From Archangium sp. (GTDB taxonomy: Bacteria > Myxococcota > Myxococcia > Myxococcales > Myxococcaceae), in NCBI GenBank assembly GCA_003249315.1, contig QKJM01000959.1:1-37930 (forward strand): a stretch of 37,930 nt of DNA. Direction: 5' to 3'. Both the position numbers and the translations under genes were made by a program. Of the stretch, positions 29,540-37,930 are shown in pieces. How positions within the stretch are numbered: position 1 is the stretch's first letter; each line of letters begins with the position of its first letter. The notes under the pieces were generated by a model. That model was not told where the DNA came from, ran no database searches, and saw only the letters and a list, made by a program, of their open reading frames with translations.

Positions 29540-29992
29540 CTAGTGCCAGCTCCGGTGCTTCGACTGCAGCGCACGAGCCAGCTTCTCCGGCGACAGGGGC
29601 TTGCCGATGAACAGATCCGCCCCCAGCCCCTTGCACTTGCGAGCCATGGAGGCGTCACTCATCGCGCTCACGCCGATCAGCACCGCCTCGGGGAACTTCT
29701 CGCGCAGCCGCGTCATCAGGTTGGTGCCGCTGCGCCCCGGCAGGAAGACGTCCACCACCGCCGCGTCCATCGGCTTGTTGCGCACGGCGAACTCCGCCTC
29801 CTCGGCGCTCCCCACCGGCAGCGGCGCGTAGCCCCACTGAGAGAGCAACTCCACCAGCAACTCCCGGTGTGCCGGATCATCCTCCACGATGAGCACCGTC
29901 CCCCGCGCCGGTTCGAGCCTCAGCTCGTCCTCGACCTTGCGCGTGCGGCCGCGCCCCGTGGCGATGGGCAGCTCCTCGTTGATGATCGACAT
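29540..29992 (-). CDS. Receiver-domain response regulator
   Basis: A 150-residue protein: a 30-residue basic/acidic N-terminus, then a REC domain (about 32-148) with the acidic pair E37-D38-D39 (VEDDP), phosphoacceptor D81 (VVDVFLPG), the switch serine in GVSAMSD and the lysine in GKPLSP. There is no output domain, so it would act by protein interaction or phosphorelay. ATG 29992 is preferred over 30034 because GGAG lies 6 nt upstream. It precedes yqgE by 59 bp and may lead that operon. Cognate kinase not visible. Confidence 0.88.
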   Translation of the reverse strand: MSIINEELPIATGRGRTRKVEDELRLEPARGTVLIVEDDPAHRELLVELLSQWGYAPLPVGSAEEAEFAVRNKPMDAAVVDVFLPGRSGTNLMTRLREKFPEAVLIGVSAMSDASMARKCKGLGADLFIGKPLSPEKLARALQSKHRSWH

Positions 29993-30034
29993 GGCGGCTC
30001 CAGGGATGGGGGTTTCCGTGTGTGGGCAACCCAC

Positions 30035-30050
30035 TTCCCCCAGAGGGGAA
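30035..30050. terminator. Small hairpin after the permease genes
   Basis: TTCCCC, a CAGA loop, GGGGAA: a 6-bp stem 44 bp after the second permease stop and 42 bp before the response-regulator start. A second short GC hairpin (CCTCC-CC-GGAGG) lies at about 30064-30075. Together they could end the ABC-transporter transcript. Confidence 0.3.
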
Positions 30051-30094
30051 TTCCACGTTCTCTCCTCCCCGGAGGGGGGCCGACCAACCCCCGC

Positions 30095-30910
30095 TCAGGC
30101 CCTCCGCGCCCCGGCCCCCAGGGCCTGGGAGGACAGCGAGGCGCCGAGCACCAGCAGCACCAGCAACCCCCATGCGGGCAGCACCACCCGCGAGCCCCCC
30201 TCGTAGATGAGGGCCGCGTAGCTGGTGCCCAGGTAGCGGCCCAGCGACATGGGCTCCATGCGGGCGATGCCGAAGAAGCTGACGGTGGACTCGGTGAGGA
30301 TGGCGGCCGGCAACCTGCTGAGGAAGACGGCGAGCACGAAGGGGCGCAGCGCGGGCCACAGGTGGACTCGCAGCAGGTGCCACCGACCCGCCCCCAGCGC
30401 CCGAGAGGCGGCGATGAACTCCTGGCCCTCCAGCGTGGCCAGGCGGTTGCGGAACATCCGCGCCGGCCCCGCCCACCCCACCATCGCCAGGGACGTCACC
30501 ATCAGCCCGAAGGGACCCAGGCCCCCTCCCTGGCCCGCGTCCACCAACGACTGGCCAGCGAGCTGCAACACCATCACCACCAGTACGTCCGGCAGCGCGA
30601 AGACCGCATCCACTCCCCGCAGGAGCCAGCGCTCCACCACCCCTCCCACCACCCGGGCCCCCACCGCCACTCCCAGCCCCAGCACCGTGGAGAGAGCCCC
30701 GGCCGCCAGCCCCACCGCCAGGGAGACCCACAGGCCACCGAAGGCCAGCTCGCACACCGTGCGATCCGGCCGCGTCGGATCCATCCCCAGAGGACAGGTA
30801 CGAGCCAGCGCCTCGGGGAAGACGCGCGCGGCGAGAAAGCTGGCGAGGCCCAGTCCCACCAGGAGTCCGAGTCCCACCCAGGCCCGAACTGGCACGCGAG
30901 GCGCGCTCAT
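30095..30910 (-). CDS. Peptide ABC transporter permease (DppC/OppC-like)
   Basis: A 271-residue membrane protein with the BPD-transporter permease domain. The EAA-like loop reads EFIAASRALGAGRWHLLRVHL and is followed by WPALRPF; this loop contacts the ATPase. About six helices. An unusual N-terminal extracytoplasmic stretch has two cysteines (TCPLGMDPTRPDRTVCEL) that could form a disulfide. ATG 30910 overlaps the stop of the first permease by 4 nt (ATGA), fixing the start. Partner of the DppB-like permease upstream. Confidence 0.88.
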   Translation of the reverse strand: MSAPRVPVRAWVGLGLLVGLGLASFLAARVFPEALARTCPLGMDPTRPDRTVCELAFGGLWVSLAVGLAAGALSTVLGLGVAVGARVVGGVVERWLLRGVDAVFALPDVLVVMVLQLAGQSLVDAGQGGGLGPFGLMVTSLAMVGWAGPARMFRNRLATLEGQEFIAASRALGAGRWHLLRVHLWPALRPFVLAVFLSRLPAAILTESTVSFFGIARMEPMSLGRYLGTSYAALIYEGGSRVVLPAWGLLVLLVLGASLSSQALGAGARRA

Positions 30911-31791
30911 GGCCGGGCCTCCCGCGCACGGGGATCCACCGCGAGGCGCGCCAGCTCCACCACCATTCCGACGATGACGAGCAGCGAGGCGAAGACGGTG
31001 GTGGCCACCACCACCACGGCCACCTGCTTCTGCAGCACGGCGAGGACGTAGAGCTGACCGAAGTACGGCAGGCCGAAGACGCGCTCGGCGGCGAAGGAGC
31101 CGGCCAGCAAAGAGGTGGCCACAGGGCCCACGGCGTCCAGTAGCGCGGGCAGCACGTTGGGCAGCACGTGGCGCCACAGCACCGTGCGAGGCGCGAGGCC
31201 CTTGCTCCGTGCGGTGCGCACGTAGTCCCGCGCCAGCTCCGTCTCCAGCGCGTCCCCCACCAGGGTGCCAAGGAAGATGCCCGGCCAGACGGAGATGACG
31301 AAGGCGGCGGACAGCTCGGGCAGCAGGTGGCCGCGCTCCACCACGGAGGGCGCGAGCAGCAGCGCGGGAATGAAGACGGGGGTGCCGAAGGCCACGGCGG
31401 GCAGCGCGTCCTCCAGCACCGCGAGCCGACCGCGCCGCCAGCGGGCACGCAGCAACGCGAAGAGCAGCGCCCAGGTGAGCGCCAGCGCCAGCGCGAAGAG
31501 GCCCACGCCCACGCTACCGGAGAGCTTGAGGAGCAGCTCGTCCCCGGTGACGCCCTGGGCGCTGGTGCCCAACCGCTCCCCGGCGAAGAGCTTCTCCCAC
31601 GGGCGGAGGAAGCCGAGCGGCTGCCCCAGGCCCAGATCCTTCCGGTAGGACGCGAGCACCTCCGGGGACACCTGCCGCTTGGAATCATCCTCGGTGGTGA
31701 GGGGCAGCGCGGCCATCAGGTAGTAGGAGGCCAGCGCGACGAGGGGCACGAGCACCAACTGCCGGCCGATGCGAACGAGGGCGGGAGGCAC
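30907..31791 (-). CDS. Peptide ABC transporter permease (DppB/OppB-like)
   Basis: A 294-residue permease with an N-terminal helix, an extracytoplasmic domain and about five further helices. The EAA-like loop reads DYVRTARSKGLAPRTVLWRH, the standard ATPase contact. It forms the import channel with the DppC-like protein. GTG 31791 follows the binding-protein stop by 3 nt, with GGAGGTG about 12 nt upstream. No ATPase gene lies anywhere in this cluster. Confidence 0.88.
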   Translation of the reverse strand: MPPALVRIGRQLVLVPLVALASYYLMAALPLTTEDDSKRQVSPEVLASYRKDLGLGQPLGFLRPWEKLFAGERLGTSAQGVTGDELLLKLSGSVGVGLFALALALTWALLFALLRARWRRGRLAVLEDALPAVAFGTPVFIPALLLAPSVVERGHLLPELSAAFVISVWPGIFLGTLVGDALETELARDYVRTARSKGLAPRTVLWRHVLPNVLPALLDAVGPVATSLLAGSFAAERVFGLPYFGQLYVLAVLQKQVAVVVVATTVFASLLVIVGMVVELARLAVDPRAREARP

Positions 31792-31794
31792 GAC

Positions 31795-33489
31795 TCAGGG
31801 CACCTCCGGCGCGGGCGCCAGGCGCAGCGAGCGCAGGGAGAGGAAGTTGAAGGGGTCCACGTCCACCCCACGCAGGGAGTCGCGGGTGCGGAAGTAGCGA
31901 TCCGGGTGGTAGAGCGGCGCGATCACCGCCATCTCGTCGAGCAGCACGGCCTGGGCCTGTCCGTAGAGGGTGCGCGCGCGGGCCGCGTCGGGCTCGGCGT
32001 CCGCCTCCTCCAGCAGCGCCTCGAAGCGTGCCAGGGGCTCGCCGCCCTGCTGCGTCTCCCAGCCCGTCTGGTGGTTGCCAGTGCGCTCGAAGAGGGTGAA
32101 GAAGGTGTTGGGGTGCGCGTAGTCCGCGCCCAGGCGGCGCAGGTACAGATCATACGCGCGAGGCCCCTCCTCGGTGCGTCGGGCCACTTCGGAAGAGAAG
32201 TCCGCGCGCGCATCCAGCGTCACCCGCACGCCCACCTCGGCGAGCTGCGCGGCCAGGCGCTCGGCGATCGCCACCTCGGGGACGAAGGAATCCCCCGCCC
32301 GGTAGACGAGCCGCAGCGGACGCTCCAGCCCTGGCACCCCGACCAGCTCCGCGCGGGCACGCTCGGGCTCGAAGTGGGGCAGGCGCGTGGCCTCCTCGGG
32401 CGTGGCCGCTCCAGGCAGCTCGGGTGGCAGCAGCACGTGGCTGGGACGCGCGGCCGGCAGCAGCCCCTTCAGCAACGCCTCCCGATCGATCGCCCGTGCC
32501 AGCGCACGGCGCACCTCGGGCCGATCCAACGGCGGGCGCTCGGTGTTGAAGGCGAGGAAGTAGGTGGAGAGCAACGACTCGCGCTGGAGATCCTTCGGAC
32601 GCCGCCCCTGGAGGGCCACGGCGCTGTCCACGAAGACGAAGTCCACCCGCTCCCGCTCGTAGAGGGCGGAGCCGATCTCCGACTTCATCAGGGTGAGGAC
32701 GGGGGCGGCGCGCTCGCCGGGGCCGAGCGGCGGCGAAAAGGCGGAGTACGGGTTGTGGACGAGCCGCACACGCTCGCCGGCCCGGTCCCACCGCTCGACA
32801 CGGTAGGGGCCGAGCGACAGGGGCCGTCCGTCACGAGGCCGGTCGAAGTAGTCGCGCACCTGCTCGTCCGTCCTGCCAGCGAGGTCGGCGGAGGGCGCAG
32901 GGAAGAAGAGGTACACGTTGGCGAGGCGCGCGAGGAAGTAGCTGCGAGGCCGGGCCAGGGTGACGCGCAGGGTGTGGGCATCCAGGGCCTCGACACCCAC
33001 GCGAGCCAGGGCGGCCCGCACCTGCTCGGCGGGAGCACCCTGTTCCTGGAGGGCGAGCACCTCGGCGGCGCCGGCGAGGTCGGCCATCTCCCCCCGCTCG
33101 CGGCCCTGGAGGGCACGGTGCCAGCCGACGACGAAGTCCTCGGCGGAGAGCGGGGTAACACCATCGGACCAGAGGACATCCCGACGGAGGTGGAAGGTGT
33201 AGACCTCCTGGCCCTCGGCGGTGCGCGAGCGCTCCCAACGTTCCGCGAGCCCGGGCTGGACGGAGTTGTCCACCCCGAGCGTGGTGAGCCCTCGCTGGGT
33301 GGCGAGCATGATGGGGTAGTTGACCCAGCTCGTGGGATCCGAGTGGTTCCAGTCGAGGGTGGTCGGCATCGCGGGGACGACGACCTTGACGCCCGGCTCC
33401 GGCTGAAAACCACAGGGCCCGCATGCGCCGGCCGCGAGCAGCAGGGCGAGCAGAAGGGAACGAGGAGAGGAGCGAGCGAGAGAAGCCAC
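31795..33489 (-). CDS. Peptide-binding lipoprotein of an ABC importer
   Basis: A 564-residue SBP_bac_5 (DppA/OppA) family protein. The lipoprotein signal reads LLLALLLAAGAC, with the lipidated C at 23. Family landmarks include LDWNHSDPTSWVNYPIM, VQPGLAERWE, YTFHLRRDVLWSDGVTPLSA and RRALARAIDRE. It captures oligopeptides outside the cell membrane and gives them to the two permeases that follow. GTG 33489 gives a standard lipoprotein N-terminus, but without a clear ribosome-binding site; GTG 33528 lies at the edge of a palindromic repeat and is another choice. The longer frame upstream reads through repeats and is not coding. Confidence 0.87.
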   Translation of the reverse strand: MASLARSSPRSLLLALLLAAGACGPCGFQPEPGVKVVVPAMPTTLDWNHSDPTSWVNYPIMLATQRGLTTLGVDNSVQPGLAERWERSRTAEGQEVYTFHLRRDVLWSDGVTPLSAEDFVVGWHRALQGRERGEMADLAGAAEVLALQEQGAPAEQVRAALARVGVEALDAHTLRVTLARPRSYFLARLANVYLFFPAPSADLAGRTDEQVRDYFDRPRDGRPLSLGPYRVERWDRAGERVRLVHNPYSAFSPPLGPGERAAPVLTLMKSEIGSALYERERVDFVFVDSAVALQGRRPKDLQRESLLSTYFLAFNTERPPLDRPEVRRALARAIDREALLKGLLPAARPSHVLLPPELPGAATPEEATRLPHFEPERARAELVGVPGLERPLRLVYRAGDSFVPEVAIAERLAAQLAEVGVRVTLDARADFSSEVARRTEEGPRAYDLYLRRLGADYAHPNTFFTLFERTGNHQTGWETQQGGEPLARFEALLEEADAEPDAARARTLYGQAQAVLLDEMAVIAPLYHPDRYFRTRDSLRGVDVDPFNFLSLRSLRLAPAPEVP

Positions 33490-33527
33490 CAGACGAAGTT
33501 CTACCGCGTCAGCCGAGAGTGTTCCCA

Positions 33528-33561
33528 CCCCTCTCCCCCCGGGAGAGGGACGGGGTGAGGG
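33528..33561 (+). repeat. Dispersed palindromic repeat copy
   Basis: CCCCTCTCCC, CCC, GGGAGAGGG, ACG, GGGTGAGGG. It lies just upstream of the binding-protein start and forms an inverted pair with the copy at 33662-33694. Confidence 0.9.
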
Positions 33562-33661
33562 TGGCTCGCTCCCCGGGTTGCTCCCGTGCGTCCACTCGGA
33601 GACCCCGGGCCCTCTCTTCATGGAGGAAGGGGGCACACGGAGGGGAGGACAGGGACAGGCC

Positions 33662-33694
33662 CCCTCACCCTGGCCCTCTCCCAGAGGGAGAGGG
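33662..33694 (-). repeat. Dispersed palindromic repeat copy
   Basis: Minus orientation, linker CCA, lacking the first C of the left arm. It lies 18 bp after the lon stop, so it can serve as the 3' hairpin of the lon transcript. Confidence 0.9.
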
Positions 33695-33712
33695 AAAGGG
33701 AGAGGGTAAGCA

Positions 33713-36142
<2,430 letters not shown>

Positions 36143-36280
36143 GTATTCGCCACCTGCCTGCTTGCCACCCGAAGGCGCAAGTCCCTGAATGTTGACCCAC
36201 CCGCGCTCCCGAGCACGAGCACGAGCAGGTGAAGACGGTCTCTATAACACGGCCCCTGCGTTGACCGTTCCCCGGCTGAA

Positions 36281-36310
36281 AGATGGGGAATGATGGCCTG
36301 CCAGCAAGGG
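36281..36310 (-). promoter_or_regulatory. Sigma-32-type (heat-shock) promoter of lon
   Basis: On the minus strand the -35 element is CCCTTGCT (36310-36303), a match to CNCTTGAA in its first six bases. A 14-bp spacer follows, then the -10 element CCCCATCT (36288-36281), a full match to CCCCATNT. The predicted transcript starts about 130 nt before the lon ATG. Spacer and -10 box agree with the E. coli RpoH consensus. Confidence 0.6.
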
Positions 36311-36507
36311 AACACCGAATGGCCTTCGGGTGTCCGGCTGCTTCTTTAGCGACCCCCGGACACGCTCGCTCACGCCCCCGGTGGTGGGCGGCTGCCTCTC
36401 TCTACCGGCGCCTACACCGACTCCCCATCCCTGTGAAGCCGCGACTCGGCGCGTCACGTCCCGGGTGCCTCCTTCGCTCCGTCTCCAGGCCATGGAGCGG
36501 ATAGGCG

Positions 36508-36554
36508 GAAGCCCCCGTGCGTCCCACTCACTGCGCGGGACCCGCGGGGGCTTC
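36508..36554. terminator. Long hairpin downstream of clpX
   Basis: GAAGCCCCCG (36508-36517) and CGGGGGCTTC (36545-36554) are a perfect 10-bp inverted repeat. Inside them GTCCC and GGGAC can extend the stem. It stands 95 bp after the clpX stop. No T-run follows in the clpX direction, so it may be a factor-dependent terminator or 3' stabiliser. Confidence 0.5.
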
Positions 36555-36578
36555 TGGTTCGACCCTGGGAACGAGGCA

Positions 36579-36612
36579 CCCTCACCCCAGCCCTCTCCCA
36601 GAGGGAGAGGGG
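36579..36612 (-). repeat. Dispersed palindromic repeat copy
   Basis: Minus orientation, full match with TATGC before the left arm. It lies 36 bp after the clpX stop, as the first hairpin of the clpX 3' region. Confidence 0.9.
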
Positions 36613-36648
36613 GCATACACGGTGGTAGAGGCTCCGTGGGCCCGAGCG

Positions 36649-37929
36649 CTAGGCGCTCTCCTTCTTCGTCTCGGGCTCCTTCGTCTCCTGAGCGTGCAGC
36701 ACCACCGGCTCGCTCTTCTTGAGGATCACGTCCTCGGAGATGACCACCTCCCGAGCCGTCTTGCGCGAGGGCAGCTCGTACATGACGTCCAGCATCGCCC
36801 CCTCCAGGATGGAGCGCAGGCCGCGCGCTCCCGCCTTCCGGCGGATGGCCTCCACGGCGATCGCCTTGAGCGCCCCGTCCGTGAACTTGAGCGAGATGCC
36901 GTCCAGCTCGAAGAGCCGCTTGTACTGCTTCGTCAGCGCGTTCTTCGGCTGGCTGAGGATGTTCACCAGCGCCGACTCGTCCAGCTCCTCGAGCGCCGTG
37001 ACGATCGGCAGGCGGCCGATGAACTCCGGAATCATGCCGAACTTCAGCAGATCCTCCGGCTCCACGTGCTTGAGCAGCTCCGAGAGGTTGCGCTGCTTCT
37101 TGGACTGGATGTCCGCCCCGAAGCCCAGGCTCCGTCCGCCCAGCCGCCGCTCGATCACCTGCTCCAACCCACCGAAGGCCCCGCCGCAGATGAACAGGAT
37201 GTTCGTCGTGTCCACCTGCAGGAACTCCTGCTGAGGGTGCTTGCGACCACCCTTCGGCGGCACGTTGGCCACCGTGCCCTCGATGATCTTCAGCAGCGCC
37301 TGCTGCACGCCCTCGCCCGACACGTCGCGGGTGATGGACGGGTTCTCCGACTTGCGGGCGATCTTGTCGATCTCGTCGATGTAGACGATGCCGCGCTGAG
37401 CCCGCTCGATGTCGTGGTCCGCCGCCTGCAGCAGGTTGACGATGATGTTCTCCACGTCCTCACCCACGTAGCCGGCCTCGGTGAGGCACGTGGCGTCCGC
37501 GATGGTGAAGGGGACGTTGAGGATTCGCGCCAGCGTCTGCGCCAGCAGCGTCTTGCCGCTGCCCGTGGGGCCCAGCAGAAGGATGTTGCTCTTCTGCAGC
37601 TCCACGTCGTCCATGGCGACCTTGGACTCGATCCGCTTGTAGTGGTTGTGTACCGCCACCGAGAGCACCTTCTTCGCCCGCTCCTGGCCGATGACGTACT
37701 CGTCGAGAATCGCCTTGATCTCGCTCGGCCGCGGAATGCGGAGCTTGGTGTCCTTGCTCTCCTCGCGGTCGATCTCCTCCGCGATGATGTCGTTGCACAG
37801 CCCGATGCACTCGTCGCAGATGTAGACCGTCGGCCCCGCGATGAGCTTCTTCACCTCCTTCTGCGACTTGCCGCAGAAGGAGCAGCAGAGGGTCTGGTTG
37901 TCTCGCTTCTCCACGTTCTTGCCCGCCAT
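36649..37929 (-). CDS. clpX: ATP-dependent Clp protease ATP-binding subunit ClpX
   Basis: A 426-residue AAA+ unfoldase that feeds substrates to ClpP. The N-terminal zinc-binding domain has C15/C18 (CCSFCGKSQ) and C38/C41 ([11 protein letters not shown]). Further on are Walker [13 protein letters not shown], Walker [12 protein letters not shown], the [19 protein letters not shown] sensor and pore region, and the ClpP-binding loop at the GFGADIQ position (IGF-like tripeptide L-G-F). The C-terminus adds an acidic/basic tail. ATG 37929 is the family start and lies one base from the window edge, so promoter and upstream genes (clpP and tig expected) are outside. It is followed by lon after 506 bp. 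Confidence 0.97.
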   Translation of the reverse strand: MAGKNVEKRDNQTLCCSFCGKSQKEVKKLIAGPTVYICDECIGLCNDIIAEEIDREESKDTKLRIPRPSEIKAILDEYVIGQERAKKVLSVAVHNHYKRIESKVAMDDVELQKSNILLLGPTGSGKTLLAQTLARILNVPFTIADATCLTEAGYVGEDVENIIVNLLQAADHDIERAQRGIVYIDEIDKIARKSENPSITRDVSGEGVQQALLKIIEGTVANVPPKGGRKHPQQEFLQVDTTNILFICGGAFGGLEQVIERRLGGRSLGFGADIQSKKQRNLSELLKHVEPEDLLKFGMIPEFIGRLPIVTALEELDESALVNILSQPKNALTKQYKRLFELDGISLKFTDGALKAIAVEAIRRKAGARGLRSILEGAMLDVMYELPSRKTAREVVISEDVILKKSEPVVLHAQETKEPETKKESA

Positions 37930-37930
37930 G

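Larger units (their letters stand above)
36143..36648. other. 506-bp clpX-lon intergenic region
   Basis: Gene-free on both strands. From right to left it holds a palindromic repeat just after clpX, a long hairpin (36508-36554), about 200 bp without recognised structure, and the predicted heat-shock promoter of lon. The separation means lon has its own promoter and is not simply read through from clpX. Confidence 0.6.

Overview
The window looks like a chromosomal piece of a myxobacterium (Myxococcota, most likely suborder Cystobacterineae, in the Archangium/Cystobacter/Myxococcus neighbourhood). The clues are high GC with strongly GC-ending codons, a fused CcoN-CcoO cbb3 oxidase, many lipoproteins, a SitA-like lipoprotein at the left edge, a clpX-lon array, and a dispersed palindromic repeat of about 34 bp present in roughly ten copies. 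Nothing here was checked by database search. Assignments rest on motifs and on family knowledge.

Layout. 1-496: 5' part of a lipoprotein gene running off the left edge. 644-1075: a decayed tail-collar protein gene. 1133-10718 (minus strand): a microaerobic respiration block transcribed from right to left, ccoI-ccoS-ccoNO-ccoQ-ccoP-ccoG, then hemN, a hemerythrin-like protein and a receiver-only response regulator. A TauE/SafE-like membrane protein (10766-11485) diverges from ccoI across only 47 bp. 11693-14041: a large lipoprotein combining a Big2-like domain, one haem c site, a propeller and a cysteine-rich tail. 14028-17048: small membrane proteins and a DUF1624 acyltransferase-like protein. 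17162-18217: a dihaem cytochrome c peroxidase. 18245-21888: a DTW-domain tRNA modification enzyme with an extra C-terminal domain, then rsmE and an M24 aminopeptidase P.

21948-25283 (minus) is a separate operon with different codon habits and broken ends: a scar joining an SDR start to a carboxymuconolactone-decarboxylase tail, a Tat-signal alcohol dehydrogenase, a lipoprotein cyclophilin-like protein, an MFS transporter, and the truncated, translationally coupled start of one more gene. It is probably a decaying acquired island. 25580-29992 holds a methyltransferase, DUF2784 and DUF2914 membrane proteins, and a compact grx4-bolA-yqgE-response regulator group. 30095-33489 is a peptide ABC importer (binding protein plus two permeases) without ATPase genes. 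33713-37929 is lon and clpX, and lon has a good sigma-32-type promoter.

How the parts work together. CcoG and CcoI handle copper, CcoS supports assembly, and CcoNO/Q/P form the high-affinity oxidase. HemN makes haem precursor without oxygen. The hemerythrin and response regulator may sense or buffer oxygen or diiron/NO chemistry. The peroxidase and the lipoprotein cytochrome add envelope redox functions. Grx4 and BolA pair in Fe-S trafficking. The palindromic repeats sit at gene edges, cap both sides of broken genes, and in one case have become coding sequence.
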